The translations under genes and the position numbers were made by a program. Shown here piece after piece: positions 17,009-24,088 of a stretch of 64,000 nt of DNA. Source of the stretch: Planococcus salinus (GTDB lineage: Bacteria > Bacillota > Bacilli > Bacillales_A > Planococcaceae); NCBI RefSeq assembly GCF_003719725.1, contig NZ_RIAX01000007.1, positions 62,001-126,000 on the forward strand, given 5' to 3'. Each line of letters opens with the position of its first letter. Position 1 is the stretch's first letter. Below the pieces are notes generated by a model, which ran no database searches, was not told where the DNA came from, and was given only the letters and a program-made list of their open reading frames with translations.

Positions 17009-18721
17009 ATGGTAACGACTTTAGACAGTGTAGACGTTGTAACAGTAGGAGTCGGCTGGACAGGAGGAATCATTGCAGCGGAATGCGCCAAGCAAGGGTT
17101 GCAAGTGGTTGGTCTTGAAAGAGGTCGTGAACGTGGAACTGAAGATTTCAGCATTGTCCACGATGAATACCGTTATGCGATACGCTATGAATTGATGCAG
17201 GATTTATCACGTGAAACGATTACGTTCCGCAATAGCCGCGACCAGCGGGCATTGCCGATGCGTCAGATGGGATCGTTTCTATTGGGTGAACACCTAGGTG
17301 GCGCTGGAACCCACTGGAACGGCCAGACTTGGCGCTTTTTGCCGTACGATTTTGAGATCAAAACGATGACTGACGAGAAATACGGGCCAGGGAAACTTCC
17401 TGAAGAGTACACCATTCAGGATTGGGGCATTACTTACGATGAATTGGAGCCGTATTTTGACAAATTTGAAAAAGTAGCCGGTATCTCAGGGGAAGACGCC
17501 AACCCGTTTGCAGGGCAGCGCTCAAGCGATTATCCAACTCCTCCCATGAAAAAGACACCTTTGCTGCAACGGTTTGAAACAGCTACCACAAACCTGGGGT
17601 ATTCACCGTTTATGCTGCCTTCGGCCAACCTTTCGGAACCATACGAAAACCCGGATGGCCAGCAAATCAACGCCTGCCAATATTGCGGTTTCTGTGAACG
17701 GTTCGGCTGTGAGTATGGGGCGAAAACGTCTCCGGAAATTACAGTTGTTCCAGCCGCAAGAGAAACAGGGAATTATAATATCACTTTCAACGCCAACGTT
17801 GTGGAAGTCCTGAAAGAAGGAGACCGTGTTACCGGCGTCCGCTATATTGATACTGTCACTTTCGAAGAATTCATCCAGCCGGCGGAAGTGGTCGTATTGA
17901 CCAGCTATGTTATGAATAACGCCAAGTTGCTGATGGTTTCAGACATCGGGGAAATGTACGATCCGGAAACAGGAAATGGAACCTTGGGCAAAAACTACGC
18001 TTACCAGATCCTTCCAGGCGCTTCAGGATTTTTTGAAGAACAGATGAACACCTTTATGGGAGCCGGTGCCCTCGGAATGTCGATTGATGATTTCAATGGT
18101 GACAATTTTGATCACAGCGATTTGGACTTTATCCACGGTGCCAGCTTTTCAATGACGCAAACAGGATCACGGCCAATCGCTACGAACCCGGTTCCACCGG
18201 ACACACCATCCTGGGGAGCTGATTTTAAAAGAGCTTCCATTGAAAATTACACAAGAACATTAAACGTAGGCGGACAAGGCGCTTCCATGCCTCACCGTGA
18301 TAATTACATGACATTGGATAGTACTTACAGAGACATTTACGGCGTCCCATTATTGCAGTTGACGTATAACTTCACCGACCAGGACCGGGCCTTGCATTCT
18401 TATTTAACAGAGCGGGCTGCCGAAATCATGCAGGAAATGGGGGCGCAGACGGTAGTCGGCGGGAATCCGATTTCCGATTATGACATCGTCCCATATCAAA
18501 CGACACATAATACCGGAGGCACAATCATGGGTGCTGAACCGGAAACCAGTGTAGTCAACAATTATTTGCAGCATTGGGATTACGAAAACCTGTTTGTGGT
18601 CGGTGCAGGTAACTTCGCTCACAACGGCGGTTACAACCCGACAGGAACAGTAGGCGCTTTGGCTTACCGGTGCGCTGACGGCGTTATCCAATACAGCCAA
18701 AACGGCGGTTCACTTGTCTGA
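17009..18721 (+). CDS. GMC family FAD-dependent oxidoreductase (gluconate/sugar dehydrogenase-like large subunit)
   Basis: 570 residues without its own signal peptide. FAD-binding GVGWTGG is near the N-terminus, with the ERGRE motif after it. The C-terminus NTGGTIMGAEP, FVVGAGNFAHNGGYNPTGTVGALAYRCAD is the GMC_oxred_C domain. A cysteine cluster C223-x2-C226-x2-C229-x4-C234 resembles the iron-sulphur segment of bacterial FAD-glucose dehydrogenases. It probably oxidises a sugar, sugar acid or alcohol outside the membrane after joint export with the preceding subunit. No cytochrome c subunit is nearby, so the electron acceptor is unknown. GGGGGG lies before the ATG. Confidence 0.88.
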   Translation: MVTTLDSVDVVTVGVGWTGGIIAAECAKQGLQVVGLERGRERGTEDFSIVHDEYRYAIRYELMQDLSRETITFRNSRDQRALPMRQMGSFLLGEHLGGAGTHWNGQTWRFLPYDFEIKTMTDEKYGPGKLPEEYTIQDWGITYDELEPYFDKFEKVAGISGEDANPFAGQRSSDYPTPPMKKTPLLQRFETATTNLGYSPFMLPSANLSEPYENPDGQQINACQYCGFCERFGCEYGAKTSPEITVVPAARETGNYNITFNANVVEVLKEGDRVTGVRYIDTVTFEEFIQPAEVVVLTSYVMNNAKLLMVSDIGEMYDPETGNGTLGKNYAYQILPGASGFFEEQMNTFMGAGALGMSIDDFNGDNFDHSDLDFIHGASFSMTQTGSRPIATNPVPPDTPSWGADFKRASIENYTRTLNVGGQGASMPHRDNYMTLDSTYRDIYGVPLLQLTYNFTDQDRALHSYLTERAAEIMQEMGAQTVVGGNPISDYDIVPYQTTHNTGGTIMGAEPETSVVNNYLQHWDYENLFVVGAGNFAHNGGYNPTGTVGALAYRCADGVIQYSQNGGSLV

Positions 18722-18821
18722 CTTGAACCAGCAGGGGTCTCACTGCTGATTCAAGTCAAGCCTCCGGCGGATGTCACGGATTTTGAAGGGAGTTAATGAC
18801 GCAAGCGCCATTCAAAATCCG
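18720..18821. repeat. two consecutive hairpins between GMC gene and tatA
   Basis: The first stem pairs 18720-18734 with 18743-18757 (one mismatch) and includes the GMC stop codon. The second pairs CGGATTTTGAA (18777-18787) with 18811-18821. Neither has a T-tail. They may protect the 3' end of the upstream mRNA or attenuate tatA transcription, giving more dehydrogenase than translocase. Confidence 0.55.
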
Positions 18822-18866
18822 GACGCCATTCTGCCGGGGCAGAATTGATTGGAGGAGGAATGCATC

Positions 18867-19103
18867 ATGGGAGGAATAGCTTCTATAGGAGTTCCAGGAC
18901 TGATTATTATCTTAGTCATTGTCCTCATCATTTTCGGGCCGAGAAAGCTTCCGGAAATCGGCGGAGCGGTCGGCAAAACATTTGCGGAATTTAAAAGTTC
19001 CACAAAAGGGTTGATGGACGATGATGAAACGGAAGAGAAAGATGAAAAAGCTGAAAAAGACGCAAAAGAAATAAAAGTAGAGAAAAAATCCGAAAAAGTT
19101 TGA
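18867..19103 (+). CDS. tatA: twin-arginine translocase subunit TatA
   Basis: 78 residues. A short extracytoplasmic start, one transmembrane helix ([15 protein letters not shown]), the [15 protein letters not shown] hinge and amphipathic helix with FAEFKSS, then a highly charged tail. This is the standard TatA/E layout. GGAGGAGG (18851-18858) is 8 nt before the ATG at 18867; an in-frame start at 18849 overlaps the ribosome site. It lies between the Tat-dependent dehydrogenase genes and tatC, so a dedicated TatAC pair is likely. Confidence 0.93.
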   Translation: MGGIASIGVPGLIIILVIVLIIFGPRKLPEIGGAVGKTFAEFKSSTKGLMDDDETEEKDEKAEKDAKEIKVEKKSEKV

Positions 19104-19113
19104 AGGTGGTTAC

Positions 19114-20007
19114 ATGGATCCGTATGGGGAACGAAAGTTAATAAGCCCGTTGCATAAAAAAGCGGCATATCCAGAGCAGCCAGCGGAAAAGACTCCACAA
19201 ACGCCAATGGAAACGCCACCGGAAAAACCGCCGGAAAAACCGCCGGAAAAACCACCAAAAAAACCGGAAAACGAGGAAGTTGATACGCACACTGAAACAT
19301 TGGTGGATCATTTAAGTGAACTACGAAAGCAGCTCATTAAGAGCGCTTTCGTCTTTGTGTTCTTTTTGCTATTGGTTTTCTCGACATTGAATTTTTGGTT
19401 CCCCCATATCATCAAAGGCAATAGTTTGGTGATTCTGGGACCACTGGAAGTCATCAAATTTTATACTTCCATTTCAGTGACTTTGGCATTGGGGCTGTCC
19501 TTGCCGTTTTTAAGCCATTTTTTATGGCAATTCATCAAACCGGGATTAGAGGAAAAGGAGTCCAGGTTTATCGGGTTGTATTCACCGGTCATGTTTTTTC
19601 TGTTCATCGCAGGAGTAGCATTCGGTTATTTTATCGTCAATCCGTTAAGTTTCCAATTCCTTGTTGGATTGGGAGCGGCAAACTTTGATGTGTTAATCTC
19701 AGCGAATGAATACATCCACTTTTTAATTATGACAACCATTCCTCTGGGGCTATTATTTGAATTGCCGGTAGTTGCGCTGTTTTTATCATCCCTTGGAATC
19801 CTCACTTCTGTTTCGATGAAAAAAGTCAGAAAATGGTCGTATTTGGCACTGGCCGTCGTTTCGGCTCTCATTACACCTCCTGATTTTCTCAGTCAGTTGC
19901 TGGTGTTGATCCCAATGGCCGTGCTGTACGAAGCAAGTATCTTCATCGTCAGAAAAATCGAAGTGAAAAGAGCCAACGAAGAAGCCGCAGCCATGAACGC
20001 GGAATGA
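19114..20007 (+). CDS. tatC: Sec-independent translocase TatC with Pro-rich N-terminal extension
   Basis: 297 residues, longer than the usual 240-260. The TatC core begins at THTETLVDHLSELRKQLIKSAF (about residue 53) and has six membrane segments; the conserved PFLSHFLWQFIKPGLEEKE loop binds the twin-arginine signal. The first 50 residues are hydrophilic and include four PPEK-type repeats encoded by a 12-bp tandem repeat. Start ATG at 19114 follows AAGGTGG. Ten nucleotides separate it from tatA. The extension should lie in the cytoplasm. A terminator follows. Confidence 0.92.
   Translation: MDPYGERKLISPLHKKAAYPEQPAEKTPQTPMETPPEKPPEKPPEKPPKKPENEEVDTHTETLVDHLSELRKQLIKSAFVFVFFLLLVFSTLNFWFPHIIKGNSLVILGPLEVIKFYTSISVTLALGLSLPFLSHFLWQFIKPGLEEKESRFIGLYSPVMFFLFIAGVAFGYFIVNPLSFQFLVGLGAANFDVLISANEYIHFLIMTTIPLGLLFELPVVALFLSSLGILTSVSMKKVRKWSYLALAVVSALITPPDFLSQLLVLIPMAVLYEASIFIVRKIEVKRANEEAAAMNAE
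19216..19263 (+). repeat. 12-bp x 4 tandem repeat inside tatC
   Basis: CCACCGGAAAAA, two copies of CCGCCGGAAAAA, then CCACCAAAAAAA, in frame, encoding PPEK PPEK PPEK PPKK. Length variation by slippage would keep the frame. Confidence 0.85.
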
Positions 20008-20010
20008 CTG

Positions 20011-20040
20011 AAAAGACTGTGTTTGCGCACAGTCTTTTAT
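20011..20040 (+). terminator. terminator of the GMC-Tat operon
   Basis: AAAAGACTGTG and CACAGTCTTTT (20011-20021 with 20028-20038) form a perfect 11-bp stem, with T-rich 3' side. Confidence 0.88.
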
Positions 20041-20169
20041 TTGTTTTAAAATAAATGAATATTCTGTAATTTTTATGGCATTCGCGCAGCAACTCCGATA
20101 AACTGAAAGGGTAAGAAGATAAGGGAATCCTGCAGTGGAGAAAACAGAGAACCAGGAGGAGAGCGTACA

Positions 20170-20643
20170 ATGACCATTGACTTGAGAGAGATAAAAAAGC
20201 TGAAAACAGAAGACGTGGAGAAGCTGGTGGAGGAAAGCGAAGCGGAAGGATATCGCTTCTTAAGGCGTTTGGTCGATCAGTACGAGGACGGCACGAATAC
20301 ATTCAACAAAGCCGGTGAAATTTTATACGGGGTTTGGAATCCACAAGGCCATCTGGTGGCAATTGGGGGATTGAATCGGGATCCTTATTCGTCGAAAGAA
20401 GGCGTCGGCCGACTTCGAAGGTTCTACATTTCCCAGGAAGCACGCAGGCAAGGAATTGGGACGCATTTACTGACGGAAATCGTCAATTATGCGAAAGGGC
20501 ATTTCACTGAACTCGTCGTGCGTACCGAGTCCTCGGTGGCAGATGCGTTCTACAGGGCAAATGGATTTTCGGCTGACCTGGGGATACCGGAAGCGACGCA
20601 CAGCCTGCGTTTGGACAATGCTCAGGAAAAAAAGGCGGAATAG
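20170..20643 (+). CDS. GNAT family N-acetyltransferase
   Basis: 157 residues. Acetyl-CoA binding motif A is RRFYISQEARRQGIGTHLL (about 86-104), with VVRTESSVADAFYRANGF as motif B. The N-terminal half contains ILYGVWNPQGHLVAIGGL, the usual beta-2/beta-3 region. Cytosolic acyl transferase; the acceptor cannot be inferred. CCAGGAGGAG precedes the ATG. It has its own upstream region and terminator, so it is probably monocistronic. Confidence 0.82.
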   Translation: MTIDLREIKKLKTEDVEKLVEESEAEGYRFLRRLVDQYEDGTNTFNKAGEILYGVWNPQGHLVAIGGLNRDPYSSKEGVGRLRRFYISQEARRQGIGTHLLTEIVNYAKGHFTELVVRTESSVADAFYRANGFSADLGIPEATHSLRLDNAQEKKAE

Positions 20644-20654
20644 TAAGGTCTTAG

Positions 20655-20688
20655 AGACAGCTTGCAATCAGCAAGCTGTCTTTGTTTT
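20655..20688 (+). terminator. terminator
   Basis: AGACAGCTTGC (20655-20665) pairs perfectly with GCAAGCTGTCT (20671-20681), then a T-rich tail. Confidence 0.85.
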
Positions 20689-20835
20689 GATTTCATAAAA
20701 ATTCCCGCTATTATTTACAGACGTTCTCCATAACAAAGGCAGAGTATGTTATTTTTACAATAGGAAATTTGATGATGGAGAAACAGCCACTTAAATACTG
20801 AAACAGTTCATACAATAAGCACTGGAGGAATGGTT

Positions 20836-21249
20836 ATGGAAATGTCAGATTGGAAAGGCGCGGCGGGAATTTGCGTCAATGACAACAACGAGGTATTGAT
20901 GGTATTGCAGGGTCCGCCGGGAGAAGAGAAGAAATGGGGAGTGCCTTCAGGTGGACAGGAACAAGGCGAAACCCTGAAGGAAAGCTGCGAACGCGAATTT
21001 TTTGAAGAAACAGGATTGAGGGTCCGTGCCCTGGAGGAGCTGACAGTGAAAACCGGAACGTACGATAACGCTGCTATATCGTTTGAGTTGTACTACTTCC
21101 GGGTGGAAATTACCGGAGGCGAACTTTTAGTGAGCGCAGGAGACGAATGGATTCAGGATGTGGCCTGGAAGCCCATCAGCCGGCTTTCCGAATTGGAACT
21201 GGCTTATTCGGATGATATCACTTTGATTGAATCATTGGTGAAACAGTAA
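20836..21249 (+). CDS. Nudix hydrolase
   Basis: 137 residues. A complete Nudix box (G-x5-E-x7-REFFEETGL) lies at about residues 38-60, with both catalytic Glu residues of the REUxEE core. Nudix enzymes cleave nucleoside diphosphates linked to another group; the substrate is not predictable here. GGAGG (20824-20828) is 7 nt before the ATG at 20836; the frame also has an ATG at 20830, too close. It precedes the solute-binding-like gene by about 30 nt in the same direction, and the two could be co-transcribed. Confidence 0.85.
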   Translation: MEMSDWKGAAGICVNDNNEVLMVLQGPPGEEKKWGVPSGGQEQGETLKESCEREFFEETGLRVRALEELTVKTGTYDNAAISFELYYFRVEITGGELLVSAGDEWIQDVAWKPISRLSELELAYSDDITLIESLVKQ

Positions 21250-21280
21250 GGCTGACAAGAGCGATGGGAGAATGGGAAAG

Positions 21281-22423
21281 ATGAAATATTACAAAGTAAT
21301 GTTACTGGCTGCATTGATCATGGCACTGGTTATTATGCCGTTGGGTAGTTTGCTGTTTCTGTTGAATACGGGGGCAGTGCATTTGACCGGTTTAATGGTC
21401 GCTGTTTTTATTTCGTTGATTATTTTAATAGTCTACATAAACGAACGACTTAATGGCAAGAGAACGGCGGTATTGATCGTCCTTTGTCTGTCGGTTGGCT
21501 TTTCCTTTGCAGTTCCACATTACTATAAGGAAAGTTTTGCAAAAGTGGATGATGCGGAAGTGGATTTATATGCGTATCAACCGTTTACGGAAAGTGACCA
21601 GCTGGCAAAATTGGAGCAGCCGTCTTCCTTCACCATTGAAGGCGAACTGCCGACTCTTGACGGAGCTACGGCGTTGTACCCTTTGTTTGCTGCTTTCACA
21701 CAGGCGACCTATCCTGAAGGAGAAGATGAGTATAATCCTTACAGCGGACCGGTTGCGACAACCAAGACACCTTCTGCTTACAGCCGTCTCATCAAAGGAA
21801 ACGCCGATGTCATTTTCGCAGCTGCTCCTTCGGCAGGTCAACAAAAAGCTGCCGAGGAAGCGGGAGTGGAACTTCATTTGACGCCTATTGGACGGGAAGC
21901 GTTTGTGTTTTTCGTCAATGCACGAAATAGAGTGGATGATTTATCAAGCGAAGAGCTGCGGCAGATTTACAGCGGAGATGTCACGAATTGGCAGGAAGTC
22001 GGCGGAGGAAATGATGAAATCCGTGCGTTCCAGCGTCCGGAAGACAGCGGCAGCCAGACGACTTTTATCAATTTCATGGATGGAATGCCTATTCAGCAAC
22101 CGGAAACGGAAGAGTTGGTATCCGGGATGGGCGGCATAATCGAAGAAGTGGCCAGTTACCGGAATTACAAAAATGCAATCGGATATACGTTCCGTTTTTA
22201 TTCCATGGAAATGGTTCGGAACGATAAAGTCAAGCTGCTGGCAATCGACGGGGTCGAGCCGACGATTGATACAATCCGTTCGGGAGCTTATCCGCTCACT
22301 TCGGAATTCTACGCAATTACAGCGGGCAGTGAGAATCCGAACGTGGCTCCGTTCATCGAATGGATTGTTTCGGAAGAAGGCCAGCAACTGGTCGAGAAAA
22401 CCGGCTTTGTACCTGTGCAGTAA
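21281..22423 (+). CDS. membrane-anchored PstS-like substrate-binding protein
   Basis: About 380 residues: two or three N-terminal membrane segments (about 5-85), then a periplasmic-binding-protein fold like phosphate-binding PstS. LDGATALYPLFAAFTQATYP resembles the STTL-type ligand loop, AAPSAGQQKAAEE and IGREAFVFFVNARNRV are core strands, and FQRPEDSGSQTTFINFM is the second ligand region. No ABC permease or ATPase is adjacent, so it may be a sensor or an orphan binding subunit. ATG at 21272 is an alternative start. The polytopic anchor instead of a lipoprotein signal is unusual. Confidence 0.72.
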   Translation: MKYYKVMLLAALIMALVIMPLGSLLFLLNTGAVHLTGLMVAVFISLIILIVYINERLNGKRTAVLIVLCLSVGFSFAVPHYYKESFAKVDDAEVDLYAYQPFTESDQLAKLEQPSSFTIEGELPTLDGATALYPLFAAFTQATYPEGEDEYNPYSGPVATTKTPSAYSRLIKGNADVIFAAAPSAGQQKAAEEAGVELHLTPIGREAFVFFVNARNRVDDLSSEELRQIYSGDVTNWQEVGGGNDEIRAFQRPEDSGSQTTFINFMDGMPIQQPETEELVSGMGGIIEEVASYRNYKNAIGYTFRFYSMEMVRNDKVKLLAIDGVEPTIDTIRSGAYPLTSEFYAITAGSENPNVAPFIEWIVSEEGQQLVEKTGFVPVQ

Positions 22424-22486
22424 AGGCTTTGAAAAAGAATACAGCGGGTATACAGTTAACATACGAAAGCCGGGGAGGGATATTCG

Positions 22487-22654
22487 ATGAGAAAAGACAA
22501 GGAAGACAGGGAATACAAAGAAGGTGAAGAACTGATTCCGGAAGTCGAGCCGCGAAGGGACATGCCTCCAGAAAAAAAAGAAATAGATCCCATGCCAGAC
22601 AGAGACTTGGAATACGACGAAAATTCCAACGAAAAATACAGAGACAACGATTGA
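22487..22654 (+). CDS. small hydrophilic hypothetical protein (55 aa)
   Basis: 55 residues, highly charged with many Asp, Glu, Lys and Pro and no hydrophobic segment, so probably disordered. GGGGAGGG lies about 8 nt before the ATG and a terminator follows 12 nt after the stop; both support a real gene. No family recognised. It follows the PstS-like gene by 63 nt and may share its transcript. Confidence 0.6.
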   Translation: MRKDKEDREYKEGEELIPEVEPRRDMPPEKKEIDPMPDRDLEYDENSNEKYRDND

Positions 22655-22666
22655 CTTTACTATGGA

Positions 22667-22700
22667 AAAGCAGGCCTGGGAAGGCTTGCTTTTTCTTTTT
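22667..22700 (+). terminator. terminator
   Basis: AAAGCAGGCC (22667-22676) and GGCTTGCTTT (22683-22692) pair with one G-U, followed by a T-rich run. Confidence 0.8.
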
Positions 22701-22775
22701 CCGGACTGACCGCTTGTCACGCTCTCCCTGCCTCTTTCTGAAGACGAAAAAATATTAATTATCTATCGTGATATA

Positions 22776-22801
22776 GTGTAACTTTTTTGAAACAAGGGTA
22801 A
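22776..22801 (+). promoter_or_regulatory. sigma-B-type promoter of the PAS-STAS gene
   Basis: GTGTAA (22776-22781), 14 nt, GGGTAA (22796-22801): one mismatch per element from GTTTAA-N14-GGGTAT. It lies 39 bp before the start of a stress-signalling-type gene, which makes it plausible. Confidence 0.55.
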
Positions 22802-22839
22802 ATAGAAAGCAATGTAAACTGATGATAAGGTGGTTATCT

Positions 22840-23601
22840 ATGACAGCTATTGGAACAATCCCAGGGAATATAAGCTTGTTGAATGCTCTTGACTATATCG
22901 GCGAGACAATTGTCATTGCTGATGATTCATATACCATCAGATGGATGAACACAGAAGCCTGTAAATTGCTTTTGGACATTGCGCCGTTGTTTGGATTCAA
23001 AGACTGCGGAGAGCTCATTGGAAAGAGCATGGATATTTTCCATGAAGACCCGGCACGCCAAAAAGAAATCATGGAAAACCTGACGGAAGTTCACAGAGCG
23101 AGGATTACCATACGAAATGAGTTTGTCACGGACATCGTTATTACACCCATTCAAAACGAAGAAGGAATAATTGACGGCTATATTGTGATGCTGATGGATG
23201 TTACAACGCAGGCCGAAGAGCAAAAAAGAAGCGAAAAACTGATTGAGGAGTTGTCCATTCCCATTTTGCATATATGGGAGCGGACAATTGCATTGCCACT
23301 GATCGGCGAATTCGACAGAGAACGGTCAGATCAGTTGATTGCGACAGTGTTAACTGAATGTGCAGACAAAGGGGTTGAATATGTACTGGTGGATTTGAGC
23401 GGCCTGACGGAATTCGAAAGTCAGATCCGCTACCAGATAGAAATGCTGACGGACAGTTTGACTTTGATCGGAACTACTTGCATTTTGGTCGGGATCGGTC
23501 CGGAATTAGCGATGTCGATTGTCAAACTTGAAAGCGGGACTCCGACTTTCAACAGTGCACATGATGGATTGCAGTATATTATGAATCTGCAGGCAAAATA
23601 A
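22840..23601 (+). CDS. PAS-STAS protein, divergent RsbR-like
   Basis: 253 residues. A PAS domain (about 15-125; ALDYIGETIVIADDSYTIRWMN, DGYIVMLMDVT) is joined by a helix to a STAS domain (about 140-250; LPLIGEFDRERSDQLI, VLVDLSGLTEFES). By eye against RsbRA, the two phosphothreonines are replaced: the T171-equivalent by Arg and the T205-equivalent by Ser (S194). It may bind a small ligand through PAS and feed the stressosome or another STAS partner. AAGGTGG precedes ATG 22840; the in-frame ATG at 22822 lies upstream of that site. Confidence 0.75.
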   Translation: MTAIGTIPGNISLLNALDYIGETIVIADDSYTIRWMNTEACKLLLDIAPLFGFKDCGELIGKSMDIFHEDPARQKEIMENLTEVHRARITIRNEFVTDIVITPIQNEEGIIDGYIVMLMDVTTQAEEQKRSEKLIEELSIPILHIWERTIALPLIGEFDRERSDQLIATVLTECADKGVEYVLVDLSGLTEFESQIRYQIEMLTDSLTLIGTTCILVGIGPELAMSIVKLESGTPTFNSAHDGLQYIMNLQAK

Positions 23602-23640
23602 AACAGCGTATCCGTTTTTATGCGGACACGCTGTTTTATT
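23600..23640. terminator. bidirectional terminator
   Basis: AAAACAGCGTATCCG and CGGACACGCTGTTTT pair with one mismatch, between the convergent PAS-STAS and HxlR-type genes. Confidence 0.82.
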
Positions 23641-23959
23641 TTGTTTCAGTAAGATCGACCCAGTGTTGGGACCAATTCTGAATCTCATCCATCACCGGTT
23701 TTAAAGACATGCCTTTTTCAGTTAACTGGTATTCCACGCGTACTGGAGTTTCAGGATGGACTGTACGGATGACAAGCCCATTGGATTCCAGATTCTTTAA
23801 GCGTTCGGATAATAGCCGTCCACTGATGCCGATTACTTCAGTCAATTGGCTGAAGCGTTGAGGGCCGGATAATAGCTGGTAAATGATCAAGCCGGTCCAT
23901 CGCTGGCTCAGGAGCGAAATGGCGCTTTCAAATCTCGGACAAATCACGCTGGTATCCAA
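23636..23959 (-). CDS. HxlR family transcriptional regulator
   Basis: 107 residues, winged helix of the HxlR/YodB class: the early ICPRFESAISLLSQRW cysteine segment, then RFSQLTEVIGISGRLLSERLKNLESNGLV and the VRVEYQLTEKGMSL wing. TTG start with GGAGG 7 nt before it. It is divergent from a CatE-like dioxygenase, as B. subtilis CatR and YodB control CatE. Cys7 aligns with the conserved redox-active Cys of quinone-sensing members. Likely function: repression of the dioxygenase until quinones or catechols modify that Cys. Confidence 0.85.
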   Translation of the reverse strand: MDTSVICPRFESAISLLSQRWTGLIIYQLLSGPQRFSQLTEVIGISGRLLSERLKNLESNGLVIRTVHPETPVRVEYQLTEKGMSLKPVMDEIQNWSQHWVDLTETK

Positions 23960-24022
23960 GTGTATTCCTCCTTTTTGTTTAGAATATCATAAATGCTTGA
24001 TTGAATAAAAGAATTAACTTAC

Positions 24023-24068
24023 TTGACTTCGTTTAGTTGTATAAATATAATAGGTTACATAAAGTAAC
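24023..24068 (+). promoter_or_regulatory. sigma-A promoter and operator of the CatE-like gene
   Basis: TTGACT (24023-24028), exactly 17 nt, TATAAT (24046-24051). Right after it lies the dyad GTTAC-N5-GTAAC (24054-24068), ideally placed for the divergent HxlR regulator to block initiation. Confidence 0.75.
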
Positions 24069-24088
24069 TAAAGAAAAGAGGAATACAA

